From contig NZ_FNUS01000005.1 of assembly GCF_900108025.1 (NCBI RefSeq), forward strand, positions 216,727 through 280,726: DNA of 64,000 nucleotides, given 5' to 3'. The notes under the pieces were generated by a model that had not been told where the DNA came from, did not search any database, and saw only the letters and a program-made list of their open reading frames with translations. This stretch comes from Halpernia humi (lineage in GTDB: Bacteria; Bacteroidota; Bacteroidia; Flavobacteriales; Weeksellaceae). Below, piece by piece: positions 36,352-44,995 of the stretch. Every line of letters begins with the position of its first letter. Position 1 is the stretch's first letter. A program made the position numbers and the translations under genes.

Positions 36352-36777
36352 TTACAATAATAGTTTATAAACATTTTTCTTCACATTTACTGTACGCTCT
36401 ACATTTACTCCTGTTTTATGTATTTCATTAGGAAATAAAATTAAAAAATAGCCTTTAGATAAAATAACACTCTGCTGTTTTTCTCCTTGAAATAAATGGT
36501 AATCCATTTCATATGGTTTTGTAAGTGTCATTTGATTGATATCTGCAATTTCTACAATCTCTTCTCCTTCTAAAATAACGTGTATATCTAGATAAACTTT
36601 ATGACCTTCCCATAAACCAGTTGTTCCGTCTGTAGTTTCATACTGCAAACCTATCCCAAATTTTTCTTCACCTGCAATTTCAAATCTTCCTGCTCTAAAT
36701 TCATTTTGTAAGTCTTCGGAAACAAAAGCCAAATCCAAAGAATATCTATTAATATTTTCTAATTTATCTAAAATCAT
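36352..36777 (-). CDS. YhcH/YjgK/YiaL family protein (NanQ-like)
   Basis: The 141-residue cupin-like protein of the YhcH/EbgC family shows LWEGHKVYLDIHVILEGEE and YFLILFPNEIHKTG, which carry the metal-binding His and Glu residues. YhcH of Escherichia coli (NanQ) accelerates anomerisation of N-acetylneuraminate, so a role in handling free nonulosonic acid would suit this operon. The family usually accompanies sialic acid breakdown, so its place in a biosynthetic block is unusual. It overlaps the cytidylyltransferase gene by 4 bases. Confidence 0.83.
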   Translation of the reverse strand: MILDKLENINRYSLDLAFVSEDLQNEFRAGRFEIAGEEKFGIGLQYETTDGTTGLWEGHKVYLDIHVILEGEEIVEIADINQMTLTKPYEMDYHLFQGEKQQSVILSKGYFLILFPNEIHKTGVNVERTVNVKKNVYKLLL

Positions 36778-37574
36778 TGTTTGTAAATTTTGTGTTTAAT
36801 TTCTTTTATTTTTTCATCATTTTCAATAAAAAATGTATTTATTCTTTCAATTGTTTCTGGGCTAAGTGCGGCTTGCACTTTTTCCGAATTAATCTTTAAA
36901 ACTTCAGGATTTTCATCTAAAAAATTGAGTGCATTTAATAGAGAAGGAGTAGATTGATAAGGAAAATGATTAAATATTTTATTCATCATTTGAAAATCTT
37001 CGGGATAATCATTTGTTAATCTCAAATTTGGTCTTACAAAAAAATTATCTACTTTAATTTTTGCAACTTTAAATAATTCTGGTCTGTTTATTAGTGGCCC
37101 CCAAATTTCGGTATCTACTTCTTTTTTAAACGCACAAACTGTCTTTAGTGCTTTTACACTTAAACCATAAACACCGCATCCAATTGGCAAGCCTTCAGCA
37201 ACTACAAAATCATCCGCATCTTTTTTTAATTTACTTACAATTTGATTGGCATAGTCAATAGAAAATAATGGGTTTTCTCCTGTGATACTTAAAATATAAT
37301 CGAAGGAGAAAAAATCTGACGCATCTGCGAGTCTTTGAAGTACATCATCTTCAGAACCAAGATAGTAGTGTATTTTATTTTTTAAAGCTACGTCTGCTAA
37401 CGGTTTATCTTGAGGATTGGTTGAAGTACACAAAATAACGCCTTCTACATTGTCTATTTTTTTGCTTCTGTTTATAACGTGTTCTATGATTGTAAACCCA
37501 TTTAAATCTTTTAATAATTTAAAGGGTAATCTTGAAGATTTAAGGCGTGCTGTTATTAGTAGTCCTATTTTCAT
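36774..37574 (-). CDS. SpsF-type cytidylyltransferase, probable CMP-nonulosonate synthase
   Basis: The 266-residue nucleotidyltransferase starts IGLLITARLKSSRLPFKLLKDL, the SpsF/NeuA-type nucleotide-binding loop (ARxxSxRLPxK). It continues with STNPQDKPLADVA, then ITGENPLFSIDYA and LRLTNDYPEDF, which resemble the metal- and substrate-binding parts of CMP-sugar synthases. SpsF of Bacillus and PseF/LegF proteins activate nonulosonic acids. No second candidate for that step is in the window, so this enzyme is the likely CMP-sugar synthase. It could instead be a general NTP transferase. Confidence 0.8.
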   Translation of the reverse strand: MKIGLLITARLKSSRLPFKLLKDLNGFTIIEHVINRSKKIDNVEGVILCTSTNPQDKPLADVALKNKIHYYLGSEDDVLQRLADASDFFSFDYILSITGENPLFSIDYANQIVSKLKKDADDFVVAEGLPIGCGVYGLSVKALKTVCAFKKEVDTEIWGPLINRPELFKVAKIKVDNFFVRPNLRLTNDYPEDFQMMNKIFNHFPYQSTPSLLNALNFLDENPEVLKINSEKVQAALSPETIERINTFFIENDEKIKEIKHKIYKQ

Positions 37575-37579
37575 TTTGC

Positions 37580-37656
37580 GTTTATTTTATTTTTAAGATC
37601 ATTTGCAATTACTATAATTCCTTTTACCAAATAGTGTATGGTGATTTTGTAATTAA
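37580..37656. repeat. Intergenic repeat copy A (similar to 42517-42601)
   Basis: The gap after the second NeuB gene shares TCATTTGCAAT, an upstream TTTATTnT...TTTTAAG block and a downstream TGGYGATTTYGTAATTA-like block with the gap after legC (42517-42601), in the same order. The similarity covers about 80 bases with small insertions. Confidence 0.5.
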
Positions 37657-37658
37657 TT

Positions 37659-38726
37659 TTAATTTTCCGAAACAAAAAATTGATCAAAATTTTCTTTTTG
37701 GAATAAATATTCTACATTATTAAAACTTATAATTTCATCTTTCGCAATATCTTTACTTGCTTCTGCGCCCAGAATTTTCACTATATCTTTCTGCAATAGC
37801 GAGCTTGAAGTTTCAGTTCTTTTGAAAGCCACGTTTGAAAGCGTAATTTTTTGTCCTTTTTTTATGTTTTCTCTTGCAACAATTGCTTTTTTCATCGGAC
37901 CTGTGTTTCCATAATTTTTTTCCGCTTCCGAAAACACTACACTTTCTTTTCCTATCGTTTTAAAAACAGTATTCGCATCTTCTATTATTTCAGCCATTTG
38001 CTCAATAGAAACAGCCGCTTGCGCATCTATCCTTTTTTCGCCCAAAACATTTGTCACATGTTTTTCAAGAATATTGAAGCCCATGGCTTGCGGAAGAACG
38101 CTAATTAATCTATTTTTTTTATCAGTAGGATCCGTGTGGTCTGCATATCCAATTGGAAGTGAAAATGCTTCTCTCAAAAATTGCATCCTTTTGAAATTAA
38201 TATCTTCATAATTTGTAGGATAATTTTGAAAACCGTGCATCAATAATATATCATTTTTACCATTTTTCTTTAAAAAATCTACCGCATAAAAAATCTCATC
38301 AATTGTTGAACCCCCTACTCCCAAAATAATTGTTTTTTCAAAATTAAGACATTCTTTAAGTAAAAAAATATCATTCAATCCTGTAGAATGAAGTTCTATT
38401 GCTTCTACATTGTATTCATTTTGAACGGAATTTACCCATTTTAAACTTTCAAGATCATTTGTTAATAAAACTAAATCTCGATTTTTGCTATTCACTAAAT
38501 TGAAAATTTCTTTCCAATCTTCTTTTTTAATTGAAATATTTTTTAAAACATCAACCGCAGGGTGGTTTTCTATAATATAATCTTCTAAATCAAAAAGCAG
38601 GTGAAACTTTATAGCATTAATATCTAAATTGCAAAAATCATCTATCAATTTTAGAAGAAAATTTTTATCTCCTTCATGATGAAATGCTGTTTCGGCGATA
38701 AAATAAGGTTTAATTTGAGGTAACAT
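37659..38726 (-). CDS. Second, divergent NeuB-family synthase with SAF domain
   Basis: The 355-residue protein has an N-terminal NeuB TIM-barrel (about residues 5-270) and a C-terminal SAF/antifreeze-like domain (about 285-345, KKAIVARENIKKGQKITL). It is related to the canonical NeuB at 40870-41895 but differs at conserved points. It starts YFIAETAFHHEGD where the other has AEAGVNHNGD, and it has EKHVTNVLGEKRIDAQAA where canonical enzymes have the PGPDHKAS-type substrate loop. It may condense phosphoenolpyruvate with another sugar or have another role (SpsE/PtmC-like). Confidence 0.78.
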   Translation of the reverse strand: MLPQIKPYFIAETAFHHEGDKNFLLKLIDDFCNLDINAIKFHLLFDLEDYIIENHPAVDVLKNISIKKEDWKEIFNLVNSKNRDLVLLTNDLESLKWVNSVQNEYNVEAIELHSTGLNDIFLLKECLNFEKTIILGVGGSTIDEIFYAVDFLKKNGKNDILLMHGFQNYPTNYEDINFKRMQFLREAFSLPIGYADHTDPTDKKNRLISVLPQAMGFNILEKHVTNVLGEKRIDAQAAVSIEQMAEIIEDANTVFKTIGKESVVFSEAEKNYGNTGPMKKAIVARENIKKGQKITLSNVAFKRTETSSSLLQKDIVKILGAEASKDIAKDEIISFNNVEYLFQKENFDQFFVSEN

Positions 38727-38729
38727 TTT

Positions 38730-39776
38730 TTAGAATTTTATATGTTTAATATCTTTCTGCGCTTTTTCAAAATCTTCATGTTTGCCTACATCCAGCCAAT
38801 AGCCAGAAAGTGGGTACGAAACTACTTTAAGTTTTTCTGCAATTAATTTTTCCATTAAATCTGTAGCGTTAAAAAAATCGCCTTTAGGCAGAAATTTTAA
38901 GACTGATTTCTTCATTAAATAGATACCTCCATTAGAGTAGTAGGTATAAGTTGGTTTTTCTTTAAAACTTTTTATATGGCTGCCTTCAGTTTCTAAAACG
39001 GCGTACGGAACGCTAATTTGGTAGGGAATTGTAACCACGGCAAAATCTGCTTCTTCATTAATAAAATCCAAATAGAAATGTTCGTAATCTAAATTGGTAA
39101 GCACATCAGAATTTGTGATTAAAATATAATCATGAATAAAATTATCAATTTTTGAAACGGCACCTATAGTTCCTAAGGGGGTATCTTCCCAAACATAATC
39201 TATATTTAAATTTCGCTCTTTGCCATCTCCAAAATAATTTTCAATTTGCTCACCTAAGTATTTTACGGAAAACCAAAAATCATCTATACCATACAAAGCA
39301 AGGCGATCTACATTGTGTTCCATAATTGCTTTGTCTCCTACTTTTAGTAGTGGTTTGGGAACAGAATCTGTTAAAGGTTTTAATCGCTGTCCTCTTCCAC
39401 CAGCCATTATCACGGCATCTACGGGTAAATAAGATCTGATCTCGCGAAAGTTTATCACATTTACCACTTTATGCTCTGCATCTAAAACGGGAAGTATTCT
39501 AAAATTTCCCTCACGATAATCTATAATTTTCTGAATATCTCGCGCTCCCTTTTCTATAAATTTGGGGTTTTCTTGGATAATTCCATTTACTTCATCCTCA
39601 ATTGAAACTCCTTTCAAAAGTCCTCTCCGCACATCGCCATCCGTGAGTGAGCCCACTAAAATATCTTGGTGATCTACCACAAAAAGAATGGCGTCTTTCG
39701 CAAGAATATCTAGCTGAACCAAAGCTTGCTTTATGCTGCTTCCAGAAAAGATTAAATGCTCTCTAAAGTTTCTCAT
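38730..39776 (-). CDS. Sugar-phosphate nucleotidyltransferase with CBS domains (PtmE-like)
   Basis: The 348-residue protein has two CBS motifs (about residues 1-115; VGSLTDGDVRRGLL is typical) fused to a nucleotidyltransferase (about 118-345) with GGRGQRLKPLT at 126-136 and the metal-binding Asp of LITNSDVL. The same architecture occurs in PtmE of Campylobacter jejuni, which makes GDP-glucosamine for the legionaminic acid pathway. By analogy this enzyme may provide a GDP-linked precursor, but the nucleotide cannot be read from the sequence. It overlaps the neuC gene by 4 bases. Confidence 0.85.
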   Translation of the reverse strand: MRNFREHLIFSGSSIKQALVQLDILAKDAILFVVDHQDILVGSLTDGDVRRGLLKGVSIEDEVNGIIQENPKFIEKGARDIQKIIDYREGNFRILPVLDAEHKVVNVINFREIRSYLPVDAVIMAGGRGQRLKPLTDSVPKPLLKVGDKAIMEHNVDRLALYGIDDFWFSVKYLGEQIENYFGDGKERNLNIDYVWEDTPLGTIGAVSKIDNFIHDYILITNSDVLTNLDYEHFYLDFINEEADFAVVTIPYQISVPYAVLETEGSHIKSFKEKPTYTYYSNGGIYLMKKSVLKFLPKGDFFNATDLMEKLIAEKLKVVSYPLSGYWLDVGKHEDFEKAQKDIKHIKF

Positions 39777-40873
39777 AATTCTTTTATAGTTTTAATGATT
39801 TTATCTGCTGCACCTTCTCTATAATAAATATTTTCACAAGAAAAATTGCCTTTTTTAAGCATTATTTTTGTTTTTTCTATAATGTCGTCCGCATTGAAAA
39901 TAGCATTTAAAACATTTCTACTTTGGGCTCTTCCTTCTTGTCTTTTCCCAACATTTATAACGTATTTACCAAAAGACGCGGCTTCTATAATTCCGCTGGA
40001 TGTATTCCCAATCAAAATTTTAGCATAATACATGGCAGAAAAATAATTTATTTTTCCGAAATTTTCTAGAAGCAGTATTTTATCTGGTTTTTCAGATTTT
40101 AATTCTTCTAATTTCTTTCTGTATTCCGTGCCTTGGGTATCTGCATTTGGCATCGTAATAATTAAATTTATTTCTTTTGAAATTTCTTCTAAAGCAATTT
40201 TCATTTCTTCTGCATAAAGACAATTTTCTTTTATAGCAATAGTTTCAGGATGAAAAGTAATAAGTGCAAAATCATCTTCTTTTATAGAAAATTTATTGTA
40301 AAAAGTATCTTTATCAATAGGAATAAAATTACGCATCTCATCGAGGCTTAGAGCACCAACTGTAAAAATATTTTTATCTGAACCCGTAAGTGCTTTTATT
40401 TTATCTGAATAAATAGTGGATGAGCTAAAATGAAGTTTTGATGCGATTGATATTTGATGCCGATATATATTATCTATAGCGCCTAAAGTGGTTTCTCCTC
40501 CGTGAATATGTGCAAATTTTACCCCAAAAGGAATTCCGGCCTGAACTGCAGCACTCATCTCAAAACGGTCTCCCAAGCAAAACACAATATCATATTGATT
40601 CTTATCCCAAAAATCAGCAAATTTCATTGCAGTTAAGGCATAAGAAGTTGCAATTGCTTGTTCATCATCATTAGAAATCAATGTGCTAATTGTATGAATT
40701 TTAGGATAATTATCATTTTCTATTTCATTTAATGTGTAACCATTAAATTTCGAAAGATGTGTCCCAAATGCAATAATTTCAAGATCAAAAAAGGCATCGT
40801 TTTTTAATTTATCAAGTAATGGTAAGTAGATGCCATAATCGGCACGTGAACTTGTTAAAACTCCAATTTTCAT
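39773..40873 (-). CDS. neuC: UDP/GDP-HexNAc 2-epimerase, hydrolysing (NeuC/LegG)
   Basis: The 366-residue epimerase of the NeuC group begins IGVLTSSRADYGIYLPLLDKL, the mark of hydrolysing 2-epimerases. It has AHIHGGETTLGAIDNIYRHQ near residue 120 and NTSSGIIEAASFG in the C-terminal domain. It releases the nucleotide and yields the free ManNAc- or di-N-acyl-6-deoxymannose-type sugar used by NeuB. In a legionaminate pathway this would be LegG. It overlaps both neighbours by 4 bases. Confidence 0.9.
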   Translation of the reverse strand: MKIGVLTSSRADYGIYLPLLDKLKNDAFFDLEIIAFGTHLSKFNGYTLNEIENDNYPKIHTISTLISNDDEQAIATSYALTAMKFADFWDKNQYDIVFCLGDRFEMSAAVQAGIPFGVKFAHIHGGETTLGAIDNIYRHQISIASKLHFSSSTIYSDKIKALTGSDKNIFTVGALSLDEMRNFIPIDKDTFYNKFSIKEDDFALITFHPETIAIKENCLYAEEMKIALEEISKEINLIITMPNADTQGTEYRKKLEELKSEKPDKILLLENFGKINYFSAMYYAKILIGNTSSGIIEAASFGKYVINVGKRQEGRAQSRNVLNAIFNADDIIEKTKIMLKKGNFSCENIYYREGAADKIIKTIKEL

Positions 40874-41895
40874 ATTAAATCACTCCAAATTAATTTATCA
40901 AAAGCACTTGCATCGCTTCTAAGCTTTCTACCAATAACTTCGTTCCATCTGATTGATGAAATACCATCTCCAGGCCGAAGCGAAATAATATCGTCTTCAG
41001 AAATAATACTTCCTGCTTCTAAATCTTTTTTTAAATGGATGCTTTTTCTTGCAATATTTATATTTTTTATTTCACTTTGGCTAGGTTCTTTTCTACCAGA
41101 GCCACTAATGGCCAATTCTATATTTCTAATTGCCGAAACCATTGCTTTTAATTCTTCAGGATTTAAAGAAGCTTTATGATCTGGGCCAGGAAGATTTCTG
41201 TCTAGAGTAAAATGCTTTTCAATAATTGTTGCACCGAGAGCCACTGCAGCAGTAGGAACTTCAATTCCTAAAGTGTGATCTGAATATCCGATATTTACAC
41301 CAAAAGCTTCACCAATTGTGAGCATTGCTTTTAAATTAACGTCTCCCATTGGTGTTGGATACTCTGTATTGCAATGCAAAACTGTAATTTCGTTTCTTTC
41401 TATTCCATACTTTATTAAAATATTTAATGCTTCTTCAATTTCACCTAAAGTTGACATTCCAGTAGAAAGTATGACTGGCATTTTTTTCTGTGCAATCGCT
41501 CGCAAATAGGGGAAATTAGTAATTTCACCACTTGGAATTTTAAATAAATCTAGCCCCAAAGACTCTAAATAATTAACGCCTTCTACATCAAAAGCGGTCG
41601 AGAAAAATTTAATGTTTTTAAGTTTACAATATTCTATTAATTTTAAATGATTTTCGTGGCTTAACTCTAATTTTTTTAGCATATTGAATTGAGAGTCATC
41701 GTCGTTACCTATATTTTTTGCTTGATAGTCTGCTTTTTTTGCAGTAGGACTTACAATAGTTTCTGCTTTAAAAGTTTGAAATTTTACATAATCTACACCC
41801 GCTTCAGCCGCTGCATCTACTAACTGAAAAGCCTTTTTAATATCGCCGTTATGATTTACACCTGCTTCCGCGATTATAATTACTTCATTTTTCAT
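40870..41895 (-). CDS. neuB: Nonulosonic acid synthase (NeuB/LegI)
   Basis: NeuB condenses phosphoenolpyruvate with a 6-carbon amino sugar to give a 9-carbon nonulosonic acid. The 341-residue protein has the TIM-barrel start IIAEAGVNHNGD (metal and PEP site), DYVKFQTFKAE, and the EKHFTLDRNLPGPDHKASL loop near residues 232-250 that holds substrate-binding residues. A C-terminal SAF domain spans about 283-341. The surrounding genes suggest legionaminic acid or a close relative as the product. Confidence 0.92.
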   Translation of the reverse strand: MKNEVIIIAEAGVNHNGDIKKAFQLVDAAAEAGVDYVKFQTFKAETIVSPTAKKADYQAKNIGNDDDSQFNMLKKLELSHENHLKLIEYCKLKNIKFFSTAFDVEGVNYLESLGLDLFKIPSGEITNFPYLRAIAQKKMPVILSTGMSTLGEIEEALNILIKYGIERNEITVLHCNTEYPTPMGDVNLKAMLTIGEAFGVNIGYSDHTLGIEVPTAAVALGATIIEKHFTLDRNLPGPDHKASLNPEELKAMVSAIRNIELAISGSGRKEPSQSEIKNINIARKSIHLKKDLEAGSIISEDDIISLRPGDGISSIRWNEVIGRKLRSDASAFDKLIWSDLI

Positions 41896-42509
41896 ATTTC
41901 TCTTGTTGGGTTTCCAACTATTTTTTTTCCATCAGGAATATTTTTTATTACAACTGAACCTGCGCCAATAATAACATCTTTTCCTATTTTAATACCTTGC
42001 TTTACAACAACATTTGCGCCAATAAAGGTGCGTTCGCCAACCGAAACATTTCCTGCTAGAACAGCACCTGGAGCAACGTGCACTGCTTCTCCTAAAATGC
42101 ATTCGTGCTCTACGATGCATCCGGTATTTAGAATGCAAAAATTTCCTATTATTGCCAATGGATTAACTGAAACGTTTTTTGATACAAAACTACCCTCTCC
42201 AATATTTACATTTTTTGAAATTGATGCAGTAGGGTGGATAACCGTTTTCAATAATTTGTTCTTATTTACAATTTGTTTTCCAATCTTTTGTCTTAATTTA
42301 TTATCTCCAATTCCTAATATGAACTCATAATCATCTGCCCAGCCTTCAAAATCTTTATTTCCCTCGAAACCAATATAATTTAGATTAAAAGGATTAGTAT
42401 TTACCTTACTAACTTCAGAATAATAGTGAAGTTTCAATCCCATACAAATTGCCGCATCTGCTACTACAAAAGCGTGGCCAGAATATCCAACTAATATCAT
42501 TTTTTTCAT
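41892..42509 (-). CDS. NeuD/PglD-type sugar acyltransferase
   Basis: The 205-residue protein has an N-terminal Rossmann-like domain (MILVGYSGHAFVVADAA) and a C-terminal hexapeptide-repeat beta-helix. The catalytic His is in NTGCIVEHECIL and the CoA-side turns include VGERTFIGANVVVKQ. In the legionaminate pathway LegH acetylates the 4-amino group made by LegC, and this gene occupies that position directly after legC. It overlaps neuB by 4 bases. Confidence 0.87.
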   Translation of the reverse strand: MKKMILVGYSGHAFVVADAAICMGLKLHYYSEVSKVNTNPFNLNYIGFEGNKDFEGWADDYEFILGIGDNKLRQKIGKQIVNKNKLLKTVIHPTASISKNVNIGEGSFVSKNVSVNPLAIIGNFCILNTGCIVEHECILGEAVHVAPGAVLAGNVSVGERTFIGANVVVKQGIKIGKDVIIGAGSVVIKNIPDGKKIVGNPTREI

Positions 42510-42516
42510 ATGTAGA

Positions 42517-42601
42517 TATTTATTGTTTTAAGTGGTCATTTGCAATCACTTTTATCTTAATTTGTGTTGGTTTGCAAAATTGTTAATGGCGATTTCGTAT
42601 T
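42517..42601. repeat. Intergenic repeat copy B (similar to 37580-37656)
   Basis: The gap between the acyltransferase gene and legC shares about 80 bases of partly conserved sequence with the gap at 37580-37656, including TCATTTGCAAT and an ATGGCGATTTCGTATTA block. The two copies bracket the neuD-neuB-neuC-ptmE-neuB2 segment. Confidence 0.5.
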
Positions 42602-43745
42602 AAATTCTAAAGCTACTCGGTATATTAACAATTCTTTCTTCTAAAAACAAGGCATTTTTTTGTGCATCTTTTTGGCAATTTTCATACATCGGCAAGCGAA
42701 ACATAAGTTGCCAAATTGGCCTTGTCATTACATTATTTTCATTTGTGTATTTTAGAAATATGTCCCGCTCGGTTTTGTTTTCAAGTTCTACACACATCAA
42801 CCAATAGTTTGCTTTTGTGTTTGGTGCTTCAGTCCGGAAATTAATGCCTTTAGAATCAAAAAACGTTTTATAGAAACCGGCAAGTTCCCTCTTATTTTCT
42901 AGAAATTTATCTAACTGCTCTAATTGTGCGCAAGCTAAAGCGGCATTCAAATTAGGCATCCTAAAATTGTAACCAATTTCATCATGAAAAAATTCATAAG
43001 GATGTGGTTTTTTTGCTGTTGTTGTAAGGTATTTCCCTTTTATTCCTAATTCTAGATTATTGGTTACAATTGCACCACCACCACCAGAAGTCACTATTTT
43101 ATTTCCATTAAAAGAAAAAACGCCTAAATTACCTATACTTCCAGTTGGTTTCCCTTTATAATAACTGCCTAAAGATTCTGCTGCATCTTCAATAACTGGT
43201 ATTTTCCACTTGGCACAAACTTCTATAAGTTCATCCAAATGAACTGGAAAGCCGAAAGTATGCATTGGGACACAGGCTGCGATTTTCTGTCCTGTTTTTT
43301 TATTGTAACAAGCATCTTCTCGCAAATCCCCATATTCATTTAGAAAATCTTCAACGGCTTTTGGAGATAAACCCATTGTATCTAAATCTACATCTAAAAA
43401 AATAGGATTTGCACTGTTGTAAATTATTGCATTTACGGTTGCCACAAAAGTTAAAGCTTGTGTTATGACCTCATCATTTGCTTGCACGCCAACAAGTTTC
43501 AACGCCACTTGAATGCCTGCGGTTCCATTTACAACTGCTACTGCTTTTTGAGTGTTTGTTATTTTGCACATTTTATCTTCGAAAGTATCAACGAAAGCAC
43601 CTACGGAAGATACAAATGTAGTATCGATGGTTTCTAATAGATATTTCTTTTCATTCCCACCAAAATGTGGCGCATGTAAGGGAATAAAATCTTTAGAATA
43701 GAATTTTGATTTTATAAAATCTATTGATTCTTTATAATTGCTCAT
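42600..43745 (-). CDS. legC: LegC-family sugar aminotransferase
   Basis: This 381-residue PLP-dependent aminotransferase belongs to the LegC subgroup, recognised from FIPLHAPHFGGNEKKY at the N-terminus and FVSSVGAFVDTFE at residues 44-56. Lys216 of SFNGNK binds PLP, and Asp187 in IEDAAES supports the ring. It transfers an amino group to C4 of a nucleotide-linked 4-keto-6-deoxy-GlcNAc. The donor sugar would come from the dehydratase gene two bases upstream. Confidence 0.9.
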   Translation of the reverse strand: MSNYKESIDFIKSKFYSKDFIPLHAPHFGGNEKKYLLETIDTTFVSSVGAFVDTFEDKMCKITNTQKAVAVVNGTAGIQVALKLVGVQANDEVITQALTFVATVNAIIYNSANPIFLDVDLDTMGLSPKAVEDFLNEYGDLREDACYNKKTGQKIAACVPMHTFGFPVHLDELIEVCAKWKIPVIEDAAESLGSYYKGKPTGSIGNLGVFSFNGNKIVTSGGGGAIVTNNLELGIKGKYLTTTAKKPHPYEFFHDEIGYNFRMPNLNAALACAQLEQLDKFLENKRELAGFYKTFFDSKGINFRTEAPNTKANYWLMCVELENKTERDIFLKYTNENNVMTRPIWQLMFRLPMYENCQKDAQKNALFLEERIVNIPSSFRI

Positions 43746-43747
43746 AC

Positions 43748-44935
43748 CTACATTTTTGAATCTAAATATTTCCCTGTTTCTTTGTGTCCAAAATCTGGAA
43801 TCATTTTATGAAATAATTCAACCAATTGTTTTTTATTCCAAAAACCATCTTTTTTTAAATCTAATATAGAATTTGTAAAAAATTCTAATTTAGTATTGTC
43901 AAAATCTAATTTGTTTTTTATAACACCTAAATTTTCAAACCTATTCATATCTAAAGTTTCCAAATCTGTGAAAAATTCTTCAAAATCTTTTTCGCCAGTT
44001 GTGTCGCTTTCCGTGAATAAACATGGCCATTTGCCTTCTGCTGGTAAAGTTTCCATCAATTTTCTCGCTTCATTTTCATCTTTACAAAGAAAAGGTTCAT
44101 ACCCCAAATTTTTTAGAAATTTTTTCGCTATTTCTGCAAAGGTAATAAGATGTAAACTTTCACTTAATTTTGGGAAGAAAATATCTCTATTTTCACCAAA
44201 AATACAAGACATTAAGCATAACTCCCCTGATTCTTGAGGAATAACGAAATATCTTTTAATATCATTTGGTGCAACAATGGGTTGTCTTTTTTGAATTCTT
44301 TGGTTAAATCCATGCAAAAGTGATCCATCTGAAAATGCCACATTTGCAAAACGCGCTGTTGAAATTTCAATATCCTTACTTTTTCGCATGAGATACATTT
44401 CCATAATACGTTTAGAAGCGCCCATCATATTTACAGGATTAGCTGCTTTGTCTGTGGAAACGCAGAAATATTTTTTTACTCCTTTTGCGATAGATTGGTT
44501 TATTGTTTTCTCTGTATTAAAAATATTTACTTGTATCATTCGCATTAGAGTAAAAGGGTCTTTCTCGGAACGGACGTGTTTTAATGCGGATAAGTTTAAA
44601 ACATAATCATATTCACCATCAGATTTTATAAATGCATCATATTCTTCCGAACCTATATCTAACGCAAAAGTTTGGAAATCCCCGTCAATATATCCAAAGG
44701 AACTTCTTATATCTCTTACAAGTTCCACCATATTATTTTCTGAAATATCTACAACATGCAATTTTAAAGGATTTCTTTTAAAAATTTCTTTAGTAACTGC
44801 TTGTCCAATAGAACCTGCGCCACCAATCACTAGAAATTTGGAATTAGAAACAATTTCTTGTAGTTCTAATTCATTTTTTCTGATGTCATTTGTGAATAGT
44901 AATTTATTTCTACCTATTAAATTGAGAGTTTCCAT
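43748..44935 (-). CDS. UDP-GlcNAc 4,6-dehydratase family protein (LegB-like)
   Basis: The 395-residue SDR has VIGGAGSIGQAV near residue 36 and a non-Tyr active-site helix NMMGASKRIMEM, preceded by VSTDKAANP. This is the Met-containing dehydratase signature shared with FlaA1/PglF relatives. N- and C-terminal extensions (about 35 and 90 residues) set it apart from PseB. Paired with LegC it should supply 4-keto-6-deoxy-GlcNAc for the nonulosonic acid branch. It is one of three dehydratases of this superfamily in the window. Confidence 0.87.
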   Translation of the reverse strand: METLNLIGRNKLLFTNDIRKNELELQEIVSNSKFLVIGGAGSIGQAVTKEIFKRNPLKLHVVDISENNMVELVRDIRSSFGYIDGDFQTFALDIGSEEYDAFIKSDGEYDYVLNLSALKHVRSEKDPFTLMRMIQVNIFNTEKTINQSIAKGVKKYFCVSTDKAANPVNMMGASKRIMEMYLMRKSKDIEISTARFANVAFSDGSLLHGFNQRIQKRQPIVAPNDIKRYFVIPQESGELCLMSCIFGENRDIFFPKLSESLHLITFAEIAKKFLKNLGYEPFLCKDENEARKLMETLPAEGKWPCLFTESDTTGEKDFEEFFTDLETLDMNRFENLGVIKNKLDFDNTKLEFFTNSILDLKKDGFWNKKQLVELFHKMIPDFGHKETGKYLDSKM

Positions 44936-44995
44936 AATTATTAGATTTTTCTAGCTATAAATATAAAATATAAGAAAATTAGATTGCTTGTTGAT

